Origin: DASXRU01 sp039933315
GTDB lineage: Bacteria; Acidobacteriota; Blastocatellia; Pyrinomonadales; Pyrinomonadaceae
NCBI GenBank assembly: GCA_039933315.1
Contig: JBDTOI010000051.1
Coordinates: forward strand, 1-24,609
DNA length: 24,609 nt
Direction: 5' to 3'
Every line of letters starts with the position of its first letter. Within the stretch, counting starts at the first letter, position 1. Made by a program: the position numbers and the translations under genes. The notes beneath the pieces are model-generated. The model ran no database searches and was not told the DNA's origin. It saw only the letters and a program-made list of their open reading frames with translations. Of the stretch, positions 1 to 7,525 are shown piece after piece.

Positions 1-20
1 TGAGGCTCTTCGCGTTAATA

Positions 21-50
21 AGAGGGGCGCCCACGGAGGGACGCCCCTAC
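21..50. repeat. GTAG-flanked REP-like hairpin (single, inverted orientation)
   Basis: Arms AGGGGCG (23-29) and CGCCCCT (42-48) flank a centre containing CCACGGAGGGA. The right edge is CTAC (47-50), the complement of GTAG. The same architecture recurs as inverted pairs at 9169-9272 and 22086-22215, so this is a dispersed family and not a gene-specific terminator. Confidence 0.7.
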
Positions 51-63
51 AAATTAGGATGCG

Positions 64-93
64 TTGACCCCATTCCCGGCAAGGCAATAGAAT
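64..93 (+). promoter_or_regulatory. Possible sigma70-like promoter of the exported-protein gene
   Basis: A TTGACC box (64-69) and a TAGAAT box (88-93) are separated by 18 bases. They lie about 30 bases upstream of the chosen ATG at 124, which would give a short leader carrying the AAAGGA ribosome binding site at 109-114. The match was made by eye, and sigma-factor preferences of this organism are unknown. Confidence 0.4.
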
Positions 94-123
94 CAGCCGG
101 ACTTGACCAAAGGAACACGCTTG

Positions 124-657
124 ATGAAGACGCTCGCACTAGCAGTACTTCTTTTAATTACAGCGGGACCTGCGTTTACCTTCGAGAACTCGAGCGAGTG
201 GATCAAATACCAATCCGCCGAAGGTCGTTACAGCATCCTCTTTCCCGTCCAGCCCACGCTTAGCACTGAGCAGTCCACGACACTAGCGGGGCACAAGCTA
301 ACCCAGTACAGAGCGAGCGCCGCCGATGGGAAGGCCACGTTTTTTATTGCGTACTACGATTACTTTTCGGGAACGATGTTCTCATTCGACAAGGCTCGTG
401 ATGGCATTGTGGGAAAAATCAAAGGAACCCTGCTCAGCGAACGCGGGATCAAACTGGAGGGTCACCAGGGACGCGAACTGCAGATCTCCGCGGTCGGTCC
501 AGATGGGACCGAGTTACTCGATCGCGCCAGGCTTTATAGCGTTCACAGGCGGATCTACGTTCTCCAGGTCATTACCGTAAAATCAGAGGATGACAGCGCA
601 AGTGCTGAAAAGGCGAACCGGTATTTTGCTTCTTTCCAGATCACGAAGATCCACTAA
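124..657 (+). CDS. Small exported protein of unknown function
   Basis: A 177-residue product with a clear signal peptide (MKTLALAVLLLITAGPAF, then FENSSEW), so it is probably secreted or periplasmic. An in-frame TTG lies at 103, but ATG 124 is preferred. It has AAAGGA at 109-114 with a 9-base spacer, and the signal peptide then starts directly with MKT. The mature part begins with a pattern common in bacterial hypothetical exported proteins (EWIKYQSAEGRYSILFP, later ANRYFASFQI near the C-terminus). This is reminiscent of compact PsbP/DUF1795-like alpha-beta domains, but I cannot assign a family from motifs alone. No catalytic residues, cysteine pairs or lipobox are evident. It stands alone on the + strand, is convergent with the two-component pair, and is separated from it by a perfect inverted repeat that could terminate both transcripts. 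Confidence 0.8.
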   Translation: MKTLALAVLLLITAGPAFTFENSSEWIKYQSAEGRYSILFPVQPTLSTEQSTTLAGHKLTQYRASAADGKATFFIAYYDYFSGTMFSFDKARDGIVGKIKGTLLSERGIKLEGHQGRELQISAVGPDGTELLDRARLYSVHRRIYVLQVITVKSEDDSASAEKANRYFASFQITKIH

Positions 658-662
658 TAAAA

Positions 663-762
663 GTGGCACAGACTTCAGTCTGTGATGCCGTGTGCGGCAA
701 CCTCACGCTTAGACCATCATTGGGCTCCGCCACGGGGAATCACAGACTGAAGTCTGTGCCAC
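663..762. repeat. Perfect 24-nt inverted repeat of small palindromes; possible bidirectional terminator
   Basis: The 24 bases at 663-686 are the exact reverse complement of 739-762, separated by 52 bases. Each arm is itself a palindrome with stem CACAGACT and apex TTCA/TGAA. It fills the space between two convergent stop codons (657 and 765), so it could end both transcripts. The same stem and apex recur at 11971-12117, so it is a dispersed REP-like element. Confidence 0.85.
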
Positions 763-764
763 CC

Positions 765-1397
765 TCAATCCACGAGCTTGCGGTGGATGGCGTAGTGCGT
801 GAGCTCGGCGTTGGTCTTCATGCCCATCTTGGCCAGCAGCCGGGCGCGGTAGGTGCTGATAGTCTTGTCACTCAGAGAGAGGATGTTGGCGATCTCACTA
901 ACGGTCTTGCCGGAAGCAATCAGCGCCATTACTTCAAACTCCCGGTTGGAGAGGGCCTCGTGGGGCGGGCGATCTGTGCCTCTCTCAATGTCCCCCACCA
1001 GGTTTTCGGCGAGGGTCGAACTGACGTATTTCCCGCCCTTCATGATCTTGTCAACGGCTTTGACCAGTTCAGTGCGCGGGCTGTCTTTAGTGATGTAACC
1101 GGCGGCTCCTCCCTTGAAGGCCCGCCGGGCATACTGCTCTTCCGAATGCATGCTGAGGATTAACACCGGCAGCCGCGGGCGAATGTGTCTCAAGCCTTCC
1201 AGGACTTCCAACCCATTGCGACCACCCAGCGACAGATCGAGCACCACCGCATCCCATTCCTGTTCGCGGACCATCTTGAGCGCTTCCTGCGGAGTGCTGG
1301 CCTCGCCAAAGCCGATGGTGCCACTGCGCTGATCGAGGATTCTTTTGACGCCGTCTCGAACCACTGCGTGGTCGTCAACGATGAGGATTTTTTTCAT
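765..1397 (-). CDS. NarL/FixJ-type response regulator with LuxR helix-turn-helix
   Basis: A 210-residue two-domain regulator. The N-terminal receiver shows the acidic pair D8-D9, the phospho-acceptor D54 (VVLDLSLGGRNGLE) and the conserved K104 (GYITKDS). A linker leads to a C-terminal LuxR/GerE DNA-binding domain (about 148-210) with LSNREFEVMALIASGKTVSE followed by the recognition-helix region SDKTISTYRARLLAKMG. The length is normal for the NarL subfamily. The histidine kinase lies 43 bases upstream on the same strand, so the two are almost certainly a cognate operon in which the kinase phosphorylates D54. Ahead of the ATG there is only a weak purine stretch (GAGAAG), consistent with expression coupled to the kinase. 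The target genes cannot be read from the sequence; the divergent barrel gene beyond the kinase is one candidate. Confidence 0.95.
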   Translation of the reverse strand: MKKILIVDDHAVVRDGVKRILDQRSGTIGFGEASTPQEALKMVREQEWDAVVLDLSLGGRNGLEVLEGLRHIRPRLPVLILSMHSEEQYARRAFKGGAAGYITKDSPRTELVKAVDKIMKGGKYVSSTLAENLVGDIERGTDRPPHEALSNREFEVMALIASGKTVSEIANILSLSDKTISTYRARLLAKMGMKTNAELTHYAIHRKLVD

Positions 1398-1440
1398 TAT
1401 TTGCTTCTCGCGTGTGAGTAGTTGCTACGAGAACATTGAT

Positions 1441-4400
1441 TTAACTTACGGCGATTCCCGATTCAGCCAATAGCTGCGCTGGGGCGGGAATACTCGCCTG
1501 GGCCATAGGCACTCGCACCCTGACAGCAGTGCCGTGGCCACCAATACCGGCGATGCTCACTGTTCCACCGATGAGATGGGCGCGTTCGCTCATACCCAGC
1601 AAGCCAAGCGATTGCGGGCCGGAAATCTCATTCGCGTTGATGCCCCTTCCGTTATCGCTGACCGTCAAAACGAAGTTACCATCCTCGCGGCTGATGGCGA
1701 CGGCGAACCGCGTGGCTTCCGCATGACGCAGGATGTTCGTCAGAGCCTCCTGAAAAATGCGAAAGACGGCCGTCGATTGTTCACGGTTCAAGTTCACATT
1801 GTCGAGCGAACAATCGCCGTGATAAGCGATTCCGGTCCGTAACTGGAACTGCTGCGCTTGCCATTCGATCGCTTCCATCAAACCTAAATCATCCAGAATA
1901 CTTGGCCGCAGCTCGGACGAGATTCTTCGGATCGTGTTGATGGTGGAGTCAACCAGGGTGGACATGCCGCTAATCTTTTCCCGCACCGAGGAAATACCCG
2001 TTTGACCTCCCCGCTCCAGCGATCTATCAATCTCTTCGAGGTCCCAGTTCAAGCTGGTCAGGGCTGACCCGAGTTCGTCATGCAACTCACGGGCAATGCG
2101 CGCCCCTTCTTCTTCTCTGGCGGAGCGCAGACTGGCGGAAAGCGCGCGCAGTTGGTCGTTGGTGGCCTTGATCTCGTCTTCGGCCCGCTTGAGCTCGGTT
2201 ATGTCCTGTCCGGTGCCAAACATTCTGATGGGGTTTTGATTTTCATCCAGCACTACCGTCCCCCGCGCGTGCAGGAATCCAATTGTGCCATCGGCTCGCA
2301 GCATGCGGTGCTCAAAACTGTAAGGCCGATGCTCGCGATAAGCGGTCTCGACGGCAGACTTGAATCGCTCTCTATCATCGGGATGAACGCGGCGCAGCAC
2401 ATCCTCATAAGTTCCCGCAAACTCTTCCGGTTTTACGCGCCAGATGCGATACAACTCATCTGACCAGGTAACCCTGTCGGCGGCAATGTCCCATTCCCAG
2501 CTGCCAATGTGCGCCAGACTTTGTGCGTCCATCAGCTGGGCCTCACGCATTTTCAACTGTTCCTCGCCCCGCTTGCGCTCGGTGATGTCCTGACCGATTC
2601 CCAGAACGCAGGGATTACCGCTCAGCTCAATCAGATCCACAGAAAGTAAACCGTCACGGATTTCACCCGACTTGCGGCGATACTTGAATTCGAGGTCTGC
2701 CGCCCTTCCTTGTTCGCGTAACAAACCGGTCATCGTTCGCCTGAATTCAGGATCGGCCCACAAGCCTATGTCGCACGTCGTCCGGCCAATCACCTCGTCG
2801 CGTTCGTAGCCGGTTTCGCGCAGGAAAGAGTCGTTTACTTCCAGGAGCGTGCCGCCGTCGAGCAGCGCTATTGATAATGCCGCCGGACTGGAATGGAAAG
2901 CCTTGGAGAACCTCTCCTCTGATTCCCGCAGCGCTTCCTCGGCCTGCTTGAGATGGGTGATGTCCTGGCAGGTGCCGACGGATCGTATGGGTGTTCCATC
3001 CTCGGCATAGTAATGGCGGCAGCGCTCATGAACGATCTTTGTGCTGCCATTTTCCATCGGCATCCGGTGGTCGATTGCGTAAGACTGGTGGCTGGCGATT
3101 GATTCGGTATAGGCCCGGTCAACCGTGGCCCGGTCTTCCGGGTGAACGCGTTCCAGGAAGGCCTCGTACGACGCCTCAAACTTCGTCCGATCCATTTCAA
3201 AAATCCGGTAGGTCTCGTCTGACCACGTGAGTATGTTGTTGCGTAAATCCAGTTCCCAGCTGCCGACTTTGGCTACTGCCTGGGCTTCGGCCAGCCGAGC
3301 TCTTTCGACCTCCAGGCGCTGCGCCAGTTCGCGCTGCTCCTGCTCAGTCTTACGCAGAGCATCTTCCGCTCGCTTACGTTCGGTGATGTCGCGGGCCATG
3401 CCCTGCACTCCTTTGACGGAGCCGTTTTCATAGATCAGGCGGCTACTAATCTCAACGGGAACGCTCCGGCCATCTCTGGCTGTCACCTCAGTCTCGTAGG
3501 TTGTTTCGCCGTGCTCGGTAAGTTTACGACAAAAGCTCTCGCGTACCTGCTGCAGCTGTTCCGCAGAAAAAAAGTCGGCAAAGTTTTTCCCGAGGATTGC
3601 CTGGCGTGGGTAGCCTATGAGCTTTTCCGCCGCGCGATTAACGGAAAGATACTTGCCGGATAAATCGTGCACATAGATGGCGTCCTTGGCGTTCTCAAAT
3701 AACTCGCGATACCGCTCCTCGCTTTCGCGCAAGGAGTCCTCCGCCCGTTTACGGTCGGTGATGTCCTGGACGGTGCCTTCGTAGTACCAGTCTTCGCCCT
3801 GGGCGTCCTTTACCGCGCGTGCATTCAATGAGATCCAGATCTCGCTCCCATCTTTCCTGGGGACTTGCTGCTCAAATCCACTCACCACCGCCTGGGCTTT
3901 CAGTAGTCGCGTGAGTTCCAGGCTGAGCCTGCCGGCGCCATTTCGCCCCTTAATAAACTCTTCCGGGGAAGCAAAGCCATGCATACGGGCCATCGCGGGG
4001 TTGGCGGCAATGAATTGACCCGCGGGCGTGGCTTGAAAGATTCCTTCGCCGGCGTTTTCAAAAATATCCCGATACTTCCGTTCTGCCTCTCGACGGGCCT
4101 TCTCCGCTCGTTTACGCTCAGTGACGTCCCGGGCAATGCCAATCAGCCCGATGACTTTTCCTTCAGCGTCGCAATAGACATCTTTGGTGGCCAGATAGGT
4201 GACAGTGACTCCGTTGGCCGTGGAGTCCTCTTCAAACGTCTGCGGTTTTCGGGTCTGCATTATTTCGCGGTCGCGCCGAATGATGTCCCGGGCACTCTCA
4301 GGCGAGAACAGCGCGCTGTCATCCTGGCCAATAATCTCTTCCACCGGCTTGCCGATAAAGCGCGCACCGGCCGAGTTGATCATGCGATAGCGTCCCTCGA

Positions 4401-4578
4401 AGTCTTTGACGAAGACGGCATCAGGAATCGCGTCAAGTGCGGCCCGAAGGAGATTGTGATCTTCACCGGGGTACTGTGACGCCGGGCTATTCGGAAGTTG
4501 ACTAGCGGGAGGCTCGTTCGAACTCAGGCCCTGGCTGAGATCTTCGAGCTGACTGGATTTGTCAGGTGCGGCTGCCAC
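1441..4578 (-). CDS. Six-PAS soluble sensor histidine kinase (HisKA_3 / NarL-partner type)
   Basis: Residue numbers count from an upstream TTG at 4614. Six PAS domains lie in series at about 52-170, 180-292, 300-416, 445-556, 568-682 and 700-812, each ending in a PAC-like D(I/V)T(E/D)xK(R/Q) junction. PAS4 and PAS6 are of the PAS_3 type (GSWE...TWSDE...HP(E/D)DR). Then come a HisKA_3 dimerisation helix with phospho-accepting H845 (ARELHDELGSALT) and an HATPase_c domain with N960, the D987-N988-G989-R990 box and the GLLGM loop. No transmembrane segment or signal peptide is seen, so it probably senses something in the cytoplasm, perhaps a redox or small-molecule cofactor bound by one PAS. The GTG at 4578 is preferred over TTG 4614 because GGAGG lies 8 bases ahead of it. 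The partner regulator follows 43 bases downstream. Confidence 0.95.
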   Translation of the reverse strand: MAAAPDKSSQLEDLSQGLSSNEPPASQLPNSPASQYPGEDHNLLRAALDAIPDAVFVKDFEGRYRMINSAGARFIGKPVEEIIGQDDSALFSPESARDIIRRDREIMQTRKPQTFEEDSTANGVTVTYLATKDVYCDAEGKVIGLIGIARDVTERKRAEKARREAERKYRDIFENAGEGIFQATPAGQFIAANPAMARMHGFASPEEFIKGRNGAGRLSLELTRLLKAQAVVSGFEQQVPRKDGSEIWISLNARAVKDAQGEDWYYEGTVQDITDRKRAEDSLRESEERYRELFENAKDAIYVHDLSGKYLSVNRAAEKLIGYPRQAILGKNFADFFSAEQLQQVRESFCRKLTEHGETTYETEVTARDGRSVPVEISSRLIYENGSVKGVQGMARDITERKRAEDALRKTEQEQRELAQRLEVERARLAEAQAVAKVGSWELDLRNNILTWSDETYRIFEMDRTKFEASYEAFLERVHPEDRATVDRAYTESIASHQSYAIDHRMPMENGSTKIVHERCRHYYAEDGTPIRSVGTCQDITHLKQAEEALRESEERFSKAFHSSPAALSIALLDGGTLLEVNDSFLRETGYERDEVIGRTTCDIGLWADPEFRRTMTGLLREQGRAADLEFKYRRKSGEIRDGLLSVDLIELSGNPCVLGIGQDITERKRGEEQLKMREAQLMDAQSLAHIGSWEWDIAADRVTWSDELYRIWRVKPEEFAGTYEDVLRRVHPDDRERFKSAVETAYREHRPYSFEHRMLRADGTIGFLHARGTVVLDENQNPIRMFGTGQDITELKRAEDEIKATNDQLRALSASLRSAREEEGARIARELHDELGSALTSLNWDLEEIDRSLERGGQTGISSVREKISGMSTLVDSTINTIRRISSELRPSILDDLGLMEAIEWQAQQFQLRTGIAYHGDCSLDNVNLNREQSTAVFRIFQEALTNILRHAEATRFAVAISREDGNFVLTVSDNGRGINANEISGPQSLGLLGMSERAHLIGGTVSIAGIGGHGTAVRVRVPMAQASIPAPAQLLAESGIAVS

Positions 4579-4586
4579 TTGTTTGC

Positions 4587-4591
4587 CCTCC
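4587..4591 (-). promoter_or_regulatory. Ribosome binding site deciding the kinase start
   Basis: On the minus strand GGAGG lies 8 bases ahead of GTG at 4578. The alternative TTG at 4614 has no comparable site. This is the reason for the shorter start. Confidence 0.65.
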
Positions 4592-4975
4592 GTGAGACGC
4601 GTTCCCCTTGCCAACCCACTGGAAAACAGTTGGGCCCTGGATCGCGAAGGTGCGACTAAGGTCTACCGCACTACGGTTCTGAATGCCCCTGCACTAGGGA
4701 CGCTCGCGATGCTTAAGATGAGATTTTGCCCTGGTGGTCCCGTGGGAGCATTGGGGGACAATCAGCACAAACGCGAGGTCGCCTTAAGTATCGGAACAAT
4801 CAGGCCGTCTTGGAGTCGGGGCCATGATAGCCGATTGATGCGGGTAGATTAAGGAACTATCGCCCTATAAGTCAACCACATTGAGTGCGGCAAGCTAGAT
4901 ACAGGAGCGGGAGCAAAAATACAGAACTACCAGGTACAGGGCGGTATTTGGCGTGCGCCGGCAGAGCGAAGCGGC

Positions 4976-5070
4976 GCCGGCGCTTTGGATAGGCTGGTTT
5001 GTTTACTGCTCAAGCGTGAGAGAACCGCTAACTAGCCCAATCCAAAGCGGCGGCGCGCTTGCCGCCGCAC
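4976..5070. repeat. Imperfect inverted repeat in the kinase/barrel intergenic region
   Basis: The 543-base gap 4579-5121 lies between divergent genes and should hold both promoters, but I see no convincing consensus boxes in it. Its right part carries an inverted repeat: 4976-5000 (GCCGGCGCTTTGGATAGG...) pairs with 5030-5054 with a few mismatches. It is followed by a second GC-rich hairpin at about 5047-5070 (GCGGCGGCGCGCTTGCCGCC). The design resembles the other dispersed hairpins of this window but the stems differ. Nothing else is recognised in the gap. Confidence 0.6.
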
Positions 5071-5121
5071 TCCAAATCTTTGCGAACTTCCGGTTCGTAT
5101 GCGTTGACGCTGCCACGGTGA

Positions 5122-6012
5122 ATGGCTACAATCCGTCGCATGGCGAGGCCAAACCTGTTCACATTGTGCTGCACTCTGCTGCTTATGCTCACGGCAGCAG
5201 CCGGCATCAGCGCGCAGCAGCGACCGCTCTTGACTGAAGATGTGGACATTATTCCGCAAGGCACGGTGCGAATTCAGGCCGGCATCGATTTTTTTCAGGA
5301 CGCCAAGTTTCCCGTATCAGGATTATCCGGCGATCTCACGCGGGTAGGTGTGATTGGGGTCCATATCGGTCTCTCGCCAAACGTCGAAGTGCAAATCGAA
5401 GGAGTAGCGCAGAGTTTTCTGAGTATTAATTCTCATGGGCCCACAGCTATTCCGCTGAATATCGCGCCGGGCGCAAGCTCGACCAATGATTTTGGTGACT
5501 TCACTCTTTCGACCAAGATCAAGCTCCGCAACGAAACCCGGCATGGTCCTTCACTGGGATTTCGGTTCGGCGTGGAACTTCCAAACTCAAATCAGGCTCG
5601 CGGGATCGGCATCAATCAAACGAACGCCTATGGCCAGGTGCTTTTCGGGAAAAAGTTTGGCCGGGAAAACAGGTTGAATACTTTTGGCAGCCTGGGGATC
5701 GCTATCCTGACGGCCCCCACCGAATTATTCTCCCAAAACGACGTCCTTACTTATGGGGCCGCCGGCATCTTTCGCATCAACAAGCAATTGAGCCTGGCCG
5801 CCGAAGTGAATGGGCGGGCGAATACGCGTCCAGGCAGTGGCCAGTTGGGTACGGAGTCGCAAGCACAGGCGCGTCTGGGTATGCAGGTGCGCACCTCGGG
5901 GCTGCGCTTTGATTTTGCCGGCATAAAGGGTCTGACCAGTGCCACTCCACGCTCCGGCGTGACAGTCGGAGTCACCTACGACTCACCAAATGTCTTTGCT
6001 CCCGTGAAATAG
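5122..6012 (+). CDS. Predicted outer-membrane beta-barrel protein
   Basis: A 296-residue product with a signal peptide (hydrophobic LFTLCCTLLLMLTAAAG, likely cut near SAQ-Q). The rest is an alternating polar/apolar beta-rich sequence ending in short strands (VTVGVTYDS). The mature start PLLTEDVDIIPQGTVRIQAG and repeated strand pairs such as RVGVIGVHIGLSPNVEVQIEG and SLGFRFGVELP fit the broad 'MetA-pathway of phenol degradation / transporter' type of barrel. Substrate and role cannot be read. ATG 5122 is used; a second in-frame ATG at 5140 would shorten the n-region but has no better ribosome binding site. It is divergent from the kinase operon, which makes it a plausible but unproven regulatory target. 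There is no downstream partner in the same operon closer than about 180 bases. Confidence 0.75.
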   Translation: MATIRRMARPNLFTLCCTLLLMLTAAAGISAQQRPLLTEDVDIIPQGTVRIQAGIDFFQDAKFPVSGLSGDLTRVGVIGVHIGLSPNVEVQIEGVAQSFLSINSHGPTAIPLNIAPGASSTNDFGDFTLSTKIKLRNETRHGPSLGFRFGVELPNSNQARGIGINQTNAYGQVLFGKKFGRENRLNTFGSLGIAILTAPTELFSQNDVLTYGAAGIFRINKQLSLAAEVNGRANTRPGSGQLGTESQAQARLGMQVRTSGLRFDFAGIKGLTSATPRSGVTVGVTYDSPNVFAPVK

Positions 6013-6133
6013 ATCGAGAGAGTTGCCAGCAAAAGCCCTCCTTCAATCCTGCTTTGGGTTTCTTGTGAATATGTCAGTGTCCCCTCCCGGCCGAAGCGGA
6101 CAATTGAAGAACGTCTAACCATAAGTTTTTGTG

Positions 6134-6182
6134 CAATGCCGTCAGTTGGCATTGTCTCATCACCAACTGTACCTTACTGACG
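6134..6182 (+). promoter_or_regulatory. Leader with mutually exclusive stems upstream of the first VTT gene
   Basis: Three 7-bp complementary pairs compete for one segment: CAATGCC (6134-6140) with GGCATTG (6148-6154), CAGTTGG (6143-6149) with CCAACTG (6163-6169), and CGTCAGT (6140-6146) with ACTGACG (6176-6182). Because they overlap, only one major fold can form at a time. The arrangement lies directly ahead of ATG 6191, which has no evident ribosome binding site. Function is inference. If translation actually starts at GTG 6131 this region is coding. Confidence 0.3.
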
Positions 6183-6190
6183 ACTGTCGT

Positions 6191-6877
6191 ATGGCTGATT
6201 GGCTACATTCCGCGGCGCGCTGGTTAGGGGCTTTCATTGTCAGTGTGCCGCTGTATATCGCCGGACCAGCGATGGTCGTTATCGGCGCGCTGGATTCTTC
6301 GCTCCTGTCACTGCCGGAGATCAACGACTATCTGGTGGTGGCGCGTTGTTACGCGCATCCTCGCGCGGTATTCATCTTCCCACTCTTCGCGGCGCTGGGC
6401 TCGGTAATTGGCTGCTGGTTTCTTTACGCGATTATCCAACGCGGGGGGCAGGCAGTTTTACGCCGCCGTTTTCGCGCGGAGCACATAGAAAGAGTCGAGC
6501 GGGCATACGCGCGTTTCGGAATCCTGGCGCTCGCCATACCTGCGCTGTTGCCGCCGCCGATGCCTTTCAAGATTTTTGTGGCGACGGCAGGCGCTATGGA
6601 GTTTCCGCGCCGAAAATTTCTCCTTACCATCATGATCGCGCGTTCGTTGCGCTACTACATCGAGGGCATCCTGGCCGTGTTCTACGGCGAGCGCGTTTTG
6701 CGCTTTCTCAAAGATAACGGGTTGATGATTGTGAGTGTGGTGGCTGGTGTTTGCCTCCTCGCGCTGATAGTTTATTTGCTTACCAGGCGAGGAAAGACGG
6801 CGGTTGAACAGGGCAGCGACGAAAAGTCGGAGCAGAACTCTGGAGAAGCTGTCAACCAGATTCGCCCCCGGGATTAG
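6191..6877 (+). CDS. VTT/DedA-like membrane protein (first of a tandem pair)
   Basis: From ATG 6191 the product has 228 residues. It has several hydrophobic segments (FIVSVPLYIAGPAMVVIGAL, VFIFPLFAALGSVIGCWFLY, a long C-terminal helix VSVVAGVCLLALIVYLL) and the VTT/SNARE-associated-like core LLPPPMPFKIFVATAG followed by SLRYYIEGILAVFYGE. This fold belongs to integral membrane proteins related to DedA/TMEM41 lipid transporters or scramblases; the precise substrate is unknown. An in-frame GTG at 6131 would add 20 polar residues that do not look like a membrane protein N-terminus, so ATG is preferred. Neither start has a clear ribosome binding site. The C-terminal tail (about 25 residues) is charged and probably cytoplasmic. 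The next gene, 18 bases downstream, is a paralog with the same core motifs, so the two probably act together or arose by duplication. Confidence 0.8.
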   Translation: MADWLHSAARWLGAFIVSVPLYIAGPAMVVIGALDSSLLSLPEINDYLVVARCYAHPRAVFIFPLFAALGSVIGCWFLYAIIQRGGQAVLRRRFRAEHIERVERAYARFGILALAIPALLPPPMPFKIFVATAGAMEFPRRKFLLTIMIARSLRYYIEGILAVFYGERVLRFLKDNGLMIVSVVAGVCLLALIVYLLTRRGKTAVEQGSDEKSEQNSGEAVNQIRPRD

Positions 6878-6895
6878 AAAGGACAAAGTCGGGAT

Positions 6896-7525
6896 TTGAA
6901 GTCAATCGTTGGCAAGATCACAGGTTTTTTCGGCAAGGTCTCAAGTTATCTCGTCACCTTCGGACCTTTTGGTCTGTTTGCGATTGCCCTGCTGGATGGC
7001 GCTTTCGTTCCGATGGCCGGGGGGCCGGACGCGGTGTTGATGTTGCTATCTGCTTCGCGACCCGGCTGGTTTGTAATCTACGCGGCGGCGGCGACCATCG
7101 GATCAACGGCGGGCTGCGTCATTCTTTATTACATTTCTCAAAAGGCCGGACGGCGGGCGCTGGCGCGTTTCTCGCCGGCGAAACAGGCGCGCGTTAAGGA
7201 TCTGATCGAACGTTACGACGTACTTTCGGTGCTGGTTGCATCGCTGCTGCCACCACCTTTTCCCTTCAAGCTGTTCGTGGTTTCCGCTGGTGTGTTCCGC
7301 TTGAACGTGCTGCGTCTTGCGATTGCGATTGCGATTGGACGAGCATTCCGTTATTTGCTGGAGGGATACCTGGCGGCGCGGTACGGCGATCACGCCAGGG
7401 AGTGGCTGACACACTATTACCCGGCAATTGGCATCGGACTGGCGGTGCTGATAATTGCAATCTTTGTGGGGCGCAGTCTGCTACGTCAGCGTCAGGCCGA
7501 GCCGCTTTCAGACATCGAAAGCTAG
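6896..7525 (+). CDS. VTT/DedA-like membrane protein (second of a tandem pair)
   Basis: A 209-residue integral membrane protein. The core LLPPPFPFKLFVVSAG and the following GRAFRYLLEGYLAARYGD match the upstream neighbour nearly position for position, while the N-terminal third differs more (LDGAFVPMAGGPDAVLMLL). TTG 6896 is the only reasonable start: an in-frame stop lies at 6875 and the next codons offer no other initiator. AAAGGA at 6878-6883 could serve as a ribosome binding site with a 12-base spacer. The 18-base gap implies co-transcription with the first paralog. Its last 18 bases (7508-7525) overlap the 3' end of the convergent exonuclease gene. A role in membrane lipid handling is inferred from the fold family only. 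Confidence 0.85.
   Translation: MKSIVGKITGFFGKVSSYLVTFGPFGLFAIALLDGAFVPMAGGPDAVLMLLSASRPGWFVIYAAAATIGSTAGCVILYYISQKAGRRALARFSPAKQARVKDLIERYDVLSVLVASLLPPPFPFKLFVVSAGVFRLNVLRLAIAIAIGRAFRYLLEGYLAARYGDHAREWLTHYYPAIGIGLAVLIIAIFVGRSLLRQRQAEPLSDIES

Noticed and set aside
663..1163. Plus-strand frame over the response regulator
   Set aside because: Antisense shadow of a well-supported regulator; begins inside a palindrome.
4953..5237. Open frame of 94 codons overlapping the barrel gene start
   Set aside because: It runs through a GC-rich inverted repeat, overlaps the signal-peptide region of the barrel gene in another frame, and shows no domain or ribosome binding site.
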